Shown: positions 26,029-35,226 of the stretch, in pieces
Position numbering within the stretch: the first letter of the stretch is position 1
Layout of the letters: the number at the start of each line of letters is the position of its first letter
Origin: Polycladidibacter hongkongensis
GTDB taxonomy: Bacteria > Pseudomonadota > Alphaproteobacteria > Rhizobiales > Stappiaceae
DNA length: 64,000 nt
Reading direction: 5' to 3'
Assembly: GCF_001561995.1 (NCBI RefSeq)
Contig: NZ_LLWC01000022.1
Location: forward strand, 620,001-684,000
Position numbers and translations under genes: made by a program
Notes under the pieces: generated by a model
Database searches by the model: none
What the model saw: the letters and a program-made list of their open reading frames with translations, nothing else
Told to the model about the DNA's origin: nothing

Positions 26029-28269
26029 TTAAACCAACCGGTTCAGCTGGCCGCGCCCGGGCGCATCATACCTATCTGCAACAACACCGGCTTGCAGCTG
26101 CCCCGCATCCTCGCGGTAAGCTTCTGACACGCGGTTTGATTGGCGCACAACCTGTGGCTCGTTATCCTGCCCTTGTCCGCCTTGCTGTTGCCCCATCGAA
26201 AACTGTAGATCAGTCTTAGCGCCGTCGTAGCCAGCCTCTGCCAGCGCTTTTTCCAAGCCGCGTTGGTCGCGCAGGAACATGTCCATTGTTTCCGCACGCT
26301 CGACAACCAAATGCGCCCGAACGCGCCCATCCTGCCCGAAATCGAGCGAAACTTTCACTTTGCCCAGCTCTGGAGGATCCAACCGAATATCAAACTTGGA
26401 GCTGCGCCCCTCTATTTTCTGCGAAAGAGAAGACCACAAGCTCTGCGCCGCCTTTTGCATAGAAGGCGCGGCTTGTCCGGGCAACGCAGTCTGTCCAGCT
26501 GGGGCACGACGCTCCGCAACCTGCGCCCCTCCCGATGACACCTTATCGGCCTCAATATCCTCTAGTGGCAGTTCAGCCAAATCAAGCTCTGCGATGGGCG
26601 CGGTGACTTGCTTCACATTGGCTTTTTCGATCGCGATTGCCTCAGGCGCCGCAACTCTTGCCTGCGCGCCAAGTCCTTTCTCCGGCTTCACTGCACCCTT
26701 GCCCAGCATAGCTGCAAAGCGCGGTGCCTCAGCGCTGTCCAAATCCGCGACCTCCCCCCCCATAAGATCATCATGAAACTCGGATGGTGTAGGATCGATC
26801 TGGGTCATTGGCGTGGCACCCTGCCCACCTCTTGGATCTGTCACCGCAGGCTCCGCAACAACTTGTGCGGCACTTGCACCCCGCGTAACGCCAAAAACCT
26901 GCTTCTCCACCGGTGCTGTGGGCGCACTTGGAACTTCTGTTGCTTTTCGGCCCGTCTCTACCTGTGCTGCTTTCACGACGCCCTCGTGAGCTGCCGGCAT
27001 CACGCCAGTTGTTCTCACGTTACGAAGTAATTCCTGCTTCTGTCCCTCCAGCGGCCTAAGGCCAGCCTCTATCACTACGGTTTTGCCATCCGCCAACCCA
27101 TCCAACGTGGCGCCTGATCGGGTGGAAACTGCCGCGGCACCAGAGCGTAAGGGAGCTTTGCCTGCCTCTATCTCCAGTGTCAACGCGTCACTTCCTTGCA
27201 CCCTTTGCGAAACCGCCATATGTCGAGCAGATACGCCCTCCTGTGGCAGCAGCGCAGGAGTTCGCGCAGCAACATCAGTCGCAGGCTTTACGCTAGACAG
27301 GCGGTCCGCATTGGCTACCAATCCCTCCACCGCATGGGAGCCTCCCTGCAACGCCAGATGTGCGCGCGCCTGCTTAAGCACTGCGACATCAGGCTTAGCA
27401 AATGTCGCTTGCGGTTGCCCTTCCCCCTTACCTAAGAGGGGCTGCGCCAAAGGTGTTTGACGCGGCGCTGTATCCTGCACTTGGTCCACACCATCAAGTT
27501 GCACATCCCATCCATGTCCAAAACGCAGTATTGGGGTATGCTTAAACTCCGCCGCAACTTCGCCCTGCTGGATCAGCGGCGAGAGCGGACCCGCCATCAG
27601 CGCAGCAGTTGACGCTTGGGCTGCAACCACGCCAGTCCCCCGGACGGTTTTAGCAACCATTGGCGCAGCTAGTTTTTCCGATTGAACGGGCTCCTTGCCA
27701 TCGTCCCCCGTCGCTTGAGGTAGCTGCAACTCACCGAAGCGCACAGGTGAGGCAAGTGGGGATAACGGCGCAAATACACTCGCGTCCTCATGCAGTAGCC
27801 CCACAACAAGGCCATCTCCCAACTCCGCCGACAATGGAGCGCGACGAAGTGCTTTATCCGCTTCACTTTTTATAGGTTTAACGTCTTCAAGGCCATTAGC
27901 CACACCATTTGCAGCTTCTTGCCGCACATCCAGAGACTGCTCTTCCAATGCAGCATTAGGTTCCATGAAAGCAGGCTGCTCCTGAGATAAATGCGTCGCA
28001 ACCTCAAGAAGCCCATCGGTTTGCACCAACCCAACAGGCATGGCCAGAACCCCGGAAGCACTAAAATGCCCATCCACATGCAGCGACGTCTGCGCGCTAG
28101 GTTCCTTTAAATGCGCCGCCTCTCCACCAGCAACGGCAGCAGTTTGCGCGCCCAACAGGACTTCGAACACCCCAGAGGCTGCGCTAGCACTCTCTGCCCC
28201 TGCAAGAGCAACACCCTCTAGCAAGGCACTTGAGCTATTCATCAAAGCTGATTGGGCAATGTGCGCCAT
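26029..28269 (-). CDS. fliK: Flagellar hook-length control protein FliK
   Basis: FliK measures hook length and triggers the export switch. The product is 746 residues from ATG 28269. It has a long Ala/Gln/Pro-rich low-complexity N-terminal and middle region, as expected for a molecular ruler. The C-terminal Flg_hook domain (about 640-745) contains FDIRLDPPELGKVKVSLDFG, VRAHLVVERAET and GLEKALAEAGYD. An upstream in-frame extension has no ribosome site; ATG 28242 is a shorter option. It opens the fliK-flgD-sciP unit. Confidence 0.9.
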   Translation of the reverse strand: MAHIAQSALMNSSSALLEGVALAGAESASAASGVFEVLLGAQTAAVAGGEAAHLKEPSAQTSLHVDGHFSASGVLAMPVGLVQTDGLLEVATHLSQEQPAFMEPNAALEEQSLDVRQEAANGVANGLEDVKPIKSEADKALRRAPLSAELGDGLVVGLLHEDASVFAPLSPLASPVRFGELQLPQATGDDGKEPVQSEKLAAPMVAKTVRGTGVVAAQASTAALMAGPLSPLIQQGEVAAEFKHTPILRFGHGWDVQLDGVDQVQDTAPRQTPLAQPLLGKGEGQPQATFAKPDVAVLKQARAHLALQGGSHAVEGLVANADRLSSVKPATDVAARTPALLPQEGVSARHMAVSQRVQGSDALTLEIEAGKAPLRSGAAAVSTRSGATLDGLADGKTVVIEAGLRPLEGQKQELLRNVRTTGVMPAAHEGVVKAAQVETGRKATEVPSAPTAPVEKQVFGVTRGASAAQVVAEPAVTDPRGGQGATPMTQIDPTPSEFHDDLMGGEVADLDSAEAPRFAAMLGKGAVKPEKGLGAQARVAAPEAIAIEKANVKQVTAPIAELDLAELPLEDIEADKVSSGGAQVAERRAPAGQTALPGQAAPSMQKAAQSLWSSLSQKIEGRSSKFDIRLDPPELGKVKVSLDFGQDGRVRAHLVVERAETMDMFLRDQRGLEKALAEAGYDGAKTDLQFSMGQQQGGQGQDNEPQVVRQSNRVSEAYREDAGQLQAGVVADRYDAPGRGQLNRLV

Positions 28270-28484
28270 TAATAAAGAATCCGGATCATAGCAGGTCAAC
28301 AAGTCGGGCCAAACGCTGCGCGCAAAGACCCGCACAGCCCAAAGCAAGTTTCGCGCCAACGACGCAAATCGCTAAAACCGGGGTTTCTCACGCCCGTTTC
28401 TAGACAATTGCAACGCGACAGCAGGCACTTTTAGCCTATCAGGCGGCAAAAAGTACCCGTCTCCACATACTCCCCCTAAAACCG

Positions 28485-28513
28485 TTGGCCTCCCCCGTGA
28501 TTTTCTGTATAGT
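28485..28513 (+). promoter_or_regulatory. Sigma-70-type promoter for mnmA
   Basis: TTGGCC (28485-28490), a 17-bp spacer and TATAGT (28508-28513). It lies about 130 bp upstream of mnmA in the 375-bp region between divergent fliK and mnmA. A 6-bp hairpin, CTGCCA/TGGCAG with a 4-nt loop (28549-28564), would lie in the mRNA leader. Nothing else recognisable was seen in this gap. Confidence 0.5.
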
Positions 28514-28644
28514 CCGGCTGAATTTGCAAGAACCCGCAGCTCCATCGCCTGCCATCAATGGCAGAAAGCGGGAAAAAGGGGCCAATGCAGCAGCGCTTGG
28601 AAGCAGCCAAAGCCACTGCAGCCCGCCAAAAAGAGGTTCAAACC

Positions 28645-29850
28645 ATGTTGAACAGCCTAGGCTTGCCCGGGCGCCCGGAAGACACCCGTGTGGTTGTGGC
28701 CATGTCGGGCGGCGTTGACAGCTCCGTTGTTGCCGGCTTGATGAAGCGCGAAGGCTATGACGTCGTGGGTGTCACGCTACAACTCTACGATCACGGCGAA
28801 GCTGTGCAGCGCAAAGGCGCGTGTTGCGCAGGACAAGACATTCACGACGCCCGCCGCGTGGCCGAGAAACTGGACATCCCGCACTATGTGTTGGATTATG
28901 AGTCCCGCTTCAAGGAACAGGTAATCGAGCGCTTTGCCGATAGCTATATCAACGGCGAAACGCCAATTCCTTGCGTCACCTGCAACCAGACAGTCAAATT
29001 CAAAGACCTGCTGGAAACAGCCAAGGATTTGGGCGCCGACGTGCTGGTAACCGGCCATTATGTGCGCACGAATATGCAAGGCAATCAGATTGCAATGTTC
29101 CGTCCGGTAGACCTGGATCGTGACCAAAGCTACTTCCTGTTCGCCACTACGCAAGAGCAACTGGATTTCCTGCGCTTCCCGCTTGGTGGCATGACCAAAC
29201 CGGAAGTGCGCGCGCTCGCCCATGAGTTTGGCCTTGAAATTGCGGACAAGCACGACAGTCAGGATATCTGCTTCGTCCCGCAAGGGCGCTATACCGATAT
29301 CATCGCCAAGTTGCGTCCCCACGCCGCAGAACCGGGCGACATCGTGCATGTCGACGGGCGCATTCTTGGCACCCATAAAGGGATCATACACTACACGATC
29401 GGCCAACGGCGCGGCCTTGGCATCGCCTCCGGAGATCCGCTTTATGTTGTGCATCTGGATGCCGATGGCAAGCGAGTCATCGTTGGCCCGAAAGAGGCTC
29501 TCGCCACCCACTCCCTGCTTTTGCGCCAAGTAAATTGGATTGGCCCGGGAACACTGGAAGACTTACCGGCGGAAGGCAAAACAGTGTATGCAAAAGTCCG
29601 CTCCACTCGCCCTCCGATCGAGGCTATTCTGCGCCACAATGAAGGCGAAACCACAGTGGAACTGCTTGCAGGCGAAAGCGGTGTTGCCCCAGGGCAGGCC
29701 TGTGTGTTTTTCGATCAAGATGGCCAAGAAGCCCAAGTACTTGGCGGTGGTTGGATCCAGCGCGCAGAAAAAGACCAGCAAGCAGAAGCTGCATTAAAAG
29801 CGCTTCTGGGCAAAAGCTGGGAAGCAGCTGGGCTCGACAAATCTGCATAA
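28645..29850 (+). CDS. mnmA: tRNA 2-thiouridine(34) synthase MnmA
   Basis: MnmA thiolates U34 in the anticodon of tRNA-Lys, -Glu and -Gln using ATP and a persulfide relay. From ATG 28645, the PP-loop SGGVDSS is at 21-27. The catalytic cysteines align as Cys113 (CNQTVKF) and Cys209 ([10 protein letters not shown]). [20 protein letters not shown] marks the middle domain. I chose this ATG because GAGG stands 8 bp upstream and alphaproteobacterial homologues begin MLNSLxLP; in-frame ATGs at 28558 and 28585 would add 29 or 20 residues. Monocistronic with its own promoter. Confidence 0.95.
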   Translation: MLNSLGLPGRPEDTRVVVAMSGGVDSSVVAGLMKREGYDVVGVTLQLYDHGEAVQRKGACCAGQDIHDARRVAEKLDIPHYVLDYESRFKEQVIERFADSYINGETPIPCVTCNQTVKFKDLLETAKDLGADVLVTGHYVRTNMQGNQIAMFRPVDLDRDQSYFLFATTQEQLDFLRFPLGGMTKPEVRALAHEFGLEIADKHDSQDICFVPQGRYTDIIAKLRPHAAEPGDIVHVDGRILGTHKGIIHYTIGQRRGLGIASGDPLYVVHLDADGKRVIVGPKEALATHSLLLRQVNWIGPGTLEDLPAEGKTVYAKVRSTRPPIEAILRHNEGETTVELLAGESGVAPGQACVFFDQDGQEAQVLGGGWIQRAEKDQQAEAALKALLGKSWEAAGLDKSA

Positions 29851-29856
29851 AAAACG

Positions 29857-29885
29857 CCCTAGGCTTTGCCGAAAAAAGCCTAGGG
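29857..29885 (+). terminator. Hairpin after mnmA
   Basis: An 11-bp perfect stem, CCCTAGGCTTT (29857-29867) with AAAGCCTAGGG (29875-29885), starts 6 bp after the stop. The T run is poor on the plus strand, but six A precede the stem, so it is stronger on the minus strand. Likely the mRNA end of mnmA. Confidence 0.55.
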
Positions 29886-29974
29886 TTGAACGCACCAAGA
29901 CGTTTACTAATGCTTTGATTTAGGGCGATTTTTCACAGGCTGTGCAGTTTCCACAAAATCTGCGAAATCCGTGC

Positions 29975-30003
29975 TTGACGATAAAGCGCAATCTCCTTAT
30001 ACA
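29975..30003 (+). promoter_or_regulatory. Sigma-70 promoter of tRNA-Met
   Basis: TTGACG (29975-29980), exactly 17 bp, then TATACA (29998-30003), 47 bp before the mature tRNA. It is the best consensus promoter seen in the window, as expected for a stable RNA gene. Confidence 0.7.
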
Positions 30004-30050
30004 CCCCTCACAGCGCAGCGATAACACATCGCAAACATAGCGCACCGGAT

Positions 30051-30127
30051 GGCGGGGTAGCTCAGTTGGTTAGAGCAGCGGAATCATAATCCGCGTGTCG
30101 GGGGTTCAAGTCCCTCCCTCGCTACCA
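30051..30127 (+). tRNA. tRNA-Met (anticodon CAT)
   Basis: A 77-nt cloverleaf with encoded CCA. The acceptor stem GGCGGGG pairs with CCTCGCT (a G-U at position 1-72). The D arm holds AGCTCAGTTGGTTAGAGC. The anticodon stem GCGGA/TCCGC encloses CAT at 30085-30087, and the T arm GGGGGTTCAAGTCCCTC follows. The features fit elongator tRNA-Met; tRNA-Ile with a CAT anticodon cannot be excluded without comparing identity elements. It is not the initiator, since position 1-72 can pair. Confidence 0.93.
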
Positions 30128-30152
30128 TCCCTTTCCTAAGATTTGCGAGTAC

Positions 30153-30210
30153 CATATCACAGTACATTCAGCACTATTTATAGTGAAAATGCTGACACAC
30201 TTGTGATATG
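30153..30210. repeat. 58-bp nested palindrome downstream of tRNA-Met
   Basis: Three concentric inverted repeats share one centre region: outer CATATCACA (30153-30161) with TGTGATATG (30202-30210), middle TCAGCA (30168-30173) with TGCTGA (30190-30195), inner CACTA/TAGTG (30172-30185). There is no T run, so it is not a standard terminator. It lies about 190 bp upstream of the LuxR-like regulator gene in an AT-rich gap (30128-30398). It may be an operator array or a structured RNA. Confidence 0.55.
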
Positions 30211-30398
30211 AAATTATTACACTCCGCATCTCATAGTATTTATCTAGATAATCCACTACAAATTTCCTTATAATTTTAACAATGTCGAATATTGGCAAGA
30301 ATCTCCTTAAAATAGCAGGGGAGATTTGAGAATAGTATTAATGTAAAACATTCTTGTTACTATCTACTCAATAATGATTAGCACTGACAGGGGGTGTT

Positions 30399-30968
30399 AT
30401 GCCAGCAATTGCAGATACTATATCTGGAAGAACAGCAGGCATAATTGTATTTTCTAGTGATGAGGTTCTCTACAAGAACACCAAAGCGGAGAAACTGTTA
30501 AGCAAAGGCATTTTGCGCGTGGGCCGAGATGGAATATCCTGCAAAGACCCCGATGCCAATTCCTGCTTGAGGCTTGCGCAACAAAGCAATCAGGCTCAAA
30601 ACTGCCAACCGATACTTTTACAAAATCAAAATGATGGGCGGCAGTTTTTACTAAAAATCATCGCCCCAATAAATACAGCGGGCGAAAGCAAGCAAGCCTG
30701 TAGCGCCATTATTGTCGAAATCGGCGAAGAAGAAGAGATCGACGATGAAGATGTGATGCAGTTCGGACGCCTATTTCAACTTACAAAATCTGAAACTCTG
30801 GTCCTGTCAGCTGTACTCAGACTGATGCCCCTGAAGCAATATGCTGAACAACAAGGTATCCAGCTGGACACCGCACATAAACAACTAAAACAAGTTATGC
30901 AAAAATTGTGCGTCAACAATCAAAAATCTATATTTCGCAAGTTTGAAAGGTACAGATTCATTTCATAG
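30399..30968 (+). CDS. LuxR-like helix-turn-helix regulator with PAS-like N-terminus
   Basis: A 189-residue protein. Residues 12-36 (GIIVFSSDEVLYKNTKAEKL) resemble the start of PAS-like sensory domains found before LuxR helix-turn-helix units. Residues about 127-185, with FQLTKSETLVLSAVLRLMPL then KQYAEQQGIQLDTAHKQLKQ, match the LuxR/NarL-type DNA-binding domain. No receiver or autoinducer domain is present. GGGGG stands 5-8 bp before the ATG. It is the nearest gene to the secreted RTX/VCBS protein and is separated from it by 246 bp of AT-rich DNA, so control of that locus is a fair guess. Confidence 0.72.
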   Translation: MPAIADTISGRTAGIIVFSSDEVLYKNTKAEKLLSKGILRVGRDGISCKDPDANSCLRLAQQSNQAQNCQPILLQNQNDGRQFLLKIIAPINTAGESKQACSAIIVEIGEEEEIDDEDVMQFGRLFQLTKSETLVLSAVLRLMPLKQYAEQQGIQLDTAHKQLKQVMQKLCVNNQKSIFRKFERYRFIS

Positions 30969-31214
30969 CACATATAATCAGATAATAAATTAAGTAATCA
31001 TCACAATTTACCTAATCACTATTATAGATCTAGAAATATATACATATACATTTGCCAACACACCCTAGATTAATTAGATATTTACTCCCTATATGGGGAA
31101 TGTCTTTCCCACTGATCTTTACTAATCTGCGCAAGCACAGCAGCAAGGCGCGTATTGCACTCCAACACGCCTAGCCAACCTCCCAAGCGAGCAACGATTT
31201 ACTAAGGATCTATC

Positions 31215-34200
31215 ATGTCTAAGACTGTTAATTTGGACGCGTTTCTTGAATCCATCGCCAAGCGTTTGAAAGCTATCGAAGATGCACCGAGCGTGAACCT
31301 TTCTGACGTCTCTGGGCTTAACCTTGATGACCCGAGCGCCAATACGGGTGTCTTCACGCCTAACGCTGATCTGGACATTTTAATAGCAGGGTCGGACAAT
31401 ACCGACTCCTTGGAAGGTACCGATGGCGCGAACATTATCATTGCGAAAAAAGGCAATGATACTTTGATTGGAAAAGGGGGCATAGACCTGCTGCTAGGTG
31501 GTGAGGGTATCGACACCGCCGATTATAGCTACCTTACAGGCACTCAAGGGGTTTTTGTTGATCTCGCCTTCAACTTTTCGGTGGCCGGAACCGGAGATAT
31601 CGACCTTCTAAAATCTATTGAAAACGCCATCGGCTCTCAAAACGCAGATGTTCTAATGGGTAACGGGCTCAACAACGTACTGTTGGGCAATGGTGGCAAT
31701 GACTATATTGATGGGCGCGGCGGATCCCACGATGTAGTCCAGCTATTTGGCAGCGCAGAAGACTACACATTTACAGCGACAACAATTGCAGGCAAACCGG
31801 CCTATACGATCTCCAGAGAAGTCGAACGCGACGGCACCCCTACGACCGAAACCACCACCATCGTCAACATCGAGTATGCCCAGTTTGAAGATGGTACCAG
31901 TAATGGCGTTAAACTACTGGACCTCTCAAGTTCCCTAATCGCCAGAGATGACCTCTACGAGGGCGTAGGTGAAGACGACACCTTCAACTTTAACGTTTTA
32001 GACAATGACGAAAAAATAGGCGACGTAAACTCCAAGGCGGTGATTACATCGCTCGCTTTTGGCGACACAAGTGGACAAGATCAAGACGGGGTGTTTGTTG
32101 TCTCCGGGGATTACGGAACCGTCAACATCAACAAATACAATGGTGCCGCCAACTTTATTGGCAATGACAAGGCAGATACTCTAGCTGCTGGAGAGGTGCG
32201 CGAGGAAACCTATACCTACACCACACTTGGGGGCGATACAGCCACCATCACCATTCAAATTGCAGGGATGAATGATAAACCAGTTATCAGCGCATCAAGC
32301 TCTGCGCAGATAACGGAGGCAGATGGCGACAACGTCGTAGCCACCGAGTTTAACTTGGATGTGAATGATGTCGATCATAACTCTCAGGTTGTCGCGGTTC
32401 GCGCAGAAAGCGATGCCGTACTTAAAGGCGATTCCAACGGCCTGAGCGAACAGCAGCTTGATACCCTTAAAGCCGGTTCGAATATCAAGGTGGTGGATGG
32501 AAACTATCAGTATTCGGCTGGCTCTCTCAATCTTGATAGTATGGCACTAGGGCAAGTGCTCACCCTGACCTATCAGGTCGCCGTGCAGGATGAACAAGGA
32601 GCTTGGTCTGACCCTCGAGAACTTACCATAACAATTTCAGGGCAGAACGATGCGCCAAGCATAACCTCATCTACCAATGCGACGATGAGCGAGGGGGATG
32701 GAGAATTCGCTGTAAAAACCGAGTTCTCTCTCACCGTCACGGACGTGGATGCAGGGGCAACGGTTGCAGCAATTATCACTGCGAACGGTGAGATAAAGGG
32801 CAACACCGACATTTTAACCGCAGATCAAATCGCTCAACTTACCGCAGCAAAGAACATTAAACTTGTTGACGGCAAGTATGTTTACGATGCTGGGTTAATG
32901 GATCTAGATGCGCTGCCTGACGGCAAAGACCTCGTCGTAACCTATTCTATTAAGGTGCAAGACAAGCACGGCGCAACCTCTGAAGAAGTTCCGATCTCAA
33001 TCACGATTACCGGCAGCAATGATAGCCCTGTTTTGTACGGTCCTGCGCCTGGACTTCTCACCATCCAGGAGCGCGATGCGGACACTCCCAACTCTGACTC
33101 TCTGGTCGCTGATGGAAGTGTAAAGGTATTTGACCCCGATACTGAAGTGTCTTCACTCTCTGTCAGTTTCTCAGATGACGTCACGGTTAAGACAAGCCAT
33201 CCAAACCTAACAATCCCTGCCATGGAAGTTACCGCGGGTGTCATTCCGAACGGCTCTATCAACAAAGGGAAGGTTTTCTACAGCTTCGAGATAAACGATA
33301 CAGCTAAACTGGATCATTTAGGCGCTGGAGAAACGATCACCGCCACATACACAATGGTGATTTCTGATGGCGTAGACGGTAGCGAGCCGCTGCAGGTGCC
33401 TGTCACCCTGACGATTGAAGGCGCGAACGACCGCCCTATCGCCACCGCAATGGTTCATGATGAGCCGTTAACTGAAGACGGTACAGATCTGGAGCTAAAC
33501 GCAAGTGGGGATGTCTTAACGGACGCACTTGTAAGCGATGCCGATATCAACGATTTGCACAGCGTTAGCAAAGTGGGTGTCGAAGGGAGCCCCCTATTTG
33601 ATGTAGGTGCAGAAACGACGGTTGAAGGTAAATACGGCGTACTGACCATAAAATCGGACGGCAGCTACAGCTATCGCCTCTTTACTGCCGACGATAATGC
33701 CGGTGGCGAGAGCAAGAATGAGGCGTTGCAGGCCCTGAAGGCTGATGATCAGCAGTGGGATGTATTTGAATTTGTCGTACAAGATGACAGCGGAGACGCA
33801 GAGACAAGTAGTGCGGCTAAGCAGAAGCTGACCTTCGAAATCATTGGCACAAACGACGCCCCGATCGCCAAAGACGTAAGCGACACAACAATACTTGAAG
33901 AGGACAGTGTTGATAACACTATTGCAGCGGTTTCGGATCCTGATGCAGGCTTGCTGAAAGATGTTGTTGATGTCGATAGCGATCCTGCGGATATTAAAGT
34001 CACCAAAATCAGCAATGGATCAAGCACGAAGACTTTGTCTTCTACAGGCGATCAACAAGCTTCTGCAACACTCCTGGGCACCTTTGGTACTCTGATCGTC
34101 TATGCCGACGGCACCTACAAATACGAGCTTGCATCGGCAAACTCGCTCGATAGCGATCAGGCAAAAGCACTCAACGCATTGCGAGAGGGGCAAGAAGCCG

Positions 34201-35123
34201 AGGAAACATTCAGCTTTACAGTCAGTGACGGTATTGATGACGGGCTACCAAAACAGCTCAGCTTCAACATAACTGGTACCAACGATGCGCCGGTTTTGAT
34301 CGGTGCCAATACTGCCTTCTCTGAAGATGACGGCACAACAACGCTAACGGGCATAATAGCGATCGAAGACGCTGATGCTGGAGACACCCATTCGATTGCG
34401 CGTGTGCAACCTGTTGGAATCGAAGGCTTTGGGTTTCCTGTCGGCGGGCTGTCAGCAAATGTGAACGACGCTGGAGATCTAGAGTGGATTTACACCGCAA
34501 ATAATGACCACCCCACCATCCAAGGCCTTGCAGACGGTGAAATCCGCTTCGAGCAGTTCGAAGTCACTATTGACGATGACACTGCCCAAGTAACAACAAC
34601 AGTTACGATTACAATAACCGGGCAAAACGATGCACCAACCTTTGCACCTCAGACCGAACCTGTCACGCTCACAGACACAGATACAATCGGCAATACCATA
34701 AACGTTCTGGGCGAAGATGGCCTAAATGCAGATGATATTGACGGCGATAATCTGAGTGTCGATTTGGACACTGTGAGCGGTGCGCTTACGCTAAAACTGG
34801 GAGGGGAAGACATTGTCCTACCACTTGAGCTGCTAACCGAACTAGAATTGGTAACCTTGCAGCAAGACGGTGAGCTCTCGCTGAATGACAACTTCGCTCA
34901 GGCGCTGGAGGCTATGCTGGATGAAGGCAATGCGGCCGACCTGAATGTCAATTTCGACATCACTGACGGATTAGCGCCCGTCAATGCAGATTTTGACGTA
35001 CATGTCGACGGCTCCGGCGAAGCGCAACTGGATGCAACTCCCCCGTATGGCACAATTGTTGACGGAGAAATGATCGTGCCCGATTTCTTGCTTCCAACAC
35101 AAGATGACGGCTCCGCTGGCTAA
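31215..35123 (+). CDS. Large type I secreted RTX/VCBS (cadherin-like) repeat protein
   Basis: A 1302-residue acidic protein; I see no cysteine, which is typical of secreted RTX adhesins. RTX-like nonapeptide blocks lie near the N-terminus (about 80-180: KKGNDTLIGKGGIDLLLGGE, GNGLNNVLLGNGGNDYIDGR). About seven VCBS/cadherin-like repeats follow, each closing with a G-x-ND-x-P junction near residues 352, 477, 600, 737, 878, 1021 and 1136. The C-terminus is acidic and has no RTX block, unlike most type I substrates. AAGGA precedes the ATG. The ABC and HlyD genes next door should export it. A surface adhesin or biofilm protein is likely. Confidence 0.85.
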   Translation: MSKTVNLDAFLESIAKRLKAIEDAPSVNLSDVSGLNLDDPSANTGVFTPNADLDILIAGSDNTDSLEGTDGANIIIAKKGNDTLIGKGGIDLLLGGEGIDTADYSYLTGTQGVFVDLAFNFSVAGTGDIDLLKSIENAIGSQNADVLMGNGLNNVLLGNGGNDYIDGRGGSHDVVQLFGSAEDYTFTATTIAGKPAYTISREVERDGTPTTETTTIVNIEYAQFEDGTSNGVKLLDLSSSLIARDDLYEGVGEDDTFNFNVLDNDEKIGDVNSKAVITSLAFGDTSGQDQDGVFVVSGDYGTVNINKYNGAANFIGNDKADTLAAGEVREETYTYTTLGGDTATITIQIAGMNDKPVISASSSAQITEADGDNVVATEFNLDVNDVDHNSQVVAVRAESDAVLKGDSNGLSEQQLDTLKAGSNIKVVDGNYQYSAGSLNLDSMALGQVLTLTYQVAVQDEQGAWSDPRELTITISGQNDAPSITSSTNATMSEGDGEFAVKTEFSLTVTDVDAGATVAAIITANGEIKGNTDILTADQIAQLTAAKNIKLVDGKYVYDAGLMDLDALPDGKDLVVTYSIKVQDKHGATSEEVPISITITGSNDSPVLYGPAPGLLTIQERDADTPNSDSLVADGSVKVFDPDTEVSSLSVSFSDDVTVKTSHPNLTIPAMEVTAGVIPNGSINKGKVFYSFEINDTAKLDHLGAGETITATYTMVISDGVDGSEPLQVPVTLTIEGANDRPIATAMVHDEPLTEDGTDLELNASGDVLTDALVSDADINDLHSVSKVGVEGSPLFDVGAETTVEGKYGVLTIKSDGSYSYRLFTADDNAGGESKNEALQALKADDQQWDVFEFVVQDDSGDAETSSAAKQKLTFEIIGTNDAPIAKDVSDTTILEEDSVDNTIAAVSDPDAGLLKDVVDVDSDPADIKVTKISNGSSTKTLSSTGDQQASATLLGTFGTLIVYADGTYKYELASANSLDSDQAKALNALREGQEAEETFSFTVSDGIDDGLPKQLSFNITGTNDAPVLIGANTAFSEDDGTTTLTGIIAIEDADAGDTHSIARVQPVGIEGFGFPVGGLSANVNDAGDLEWIYTANNDHPTIQGLADGEIRFEQFEVTIDDDTAQVTTTVTITITGQNDAPTFAPQTEPVTLTDTDTIGNTINVLGEDGLNADDIDGDNLSVDLDTVSGALTLKLGGEDIVLPLELLTELELVTLQQDGELSLNDNFAQALEAMLDEGNAADLNVNFDITDGLAPVNADFDVHVDGSGEAQLDATPPYGTIVDGEMIVPDFLLPTQDDGSAG

Positions 35124-35142
35124 CGCGATCTGGCTTCTTATC

Positions 35143-35188
35143 CTGTGGTTGAGGGGAACGCCTCGTTGCCCTCAACCACAGTCGTTTT
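35143..35188 (+). terminator. Strong hairpin between the secreted protein and its exporter
   Basis: A perfect 13-bp stem, CTGTGGTTGAGGG (35143-35155) with CCCTCAACCACAG (35169-35181), is followed by TCGTTTT. It can partly stop transcription from the structural gene into the exporter genes, setting different amounts of each. Confidence 0.75.
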
Positions 35189-35226
35189 AACAATGATAAC
35201 AAGTCTTGATTAGCTATGAGGCACGT

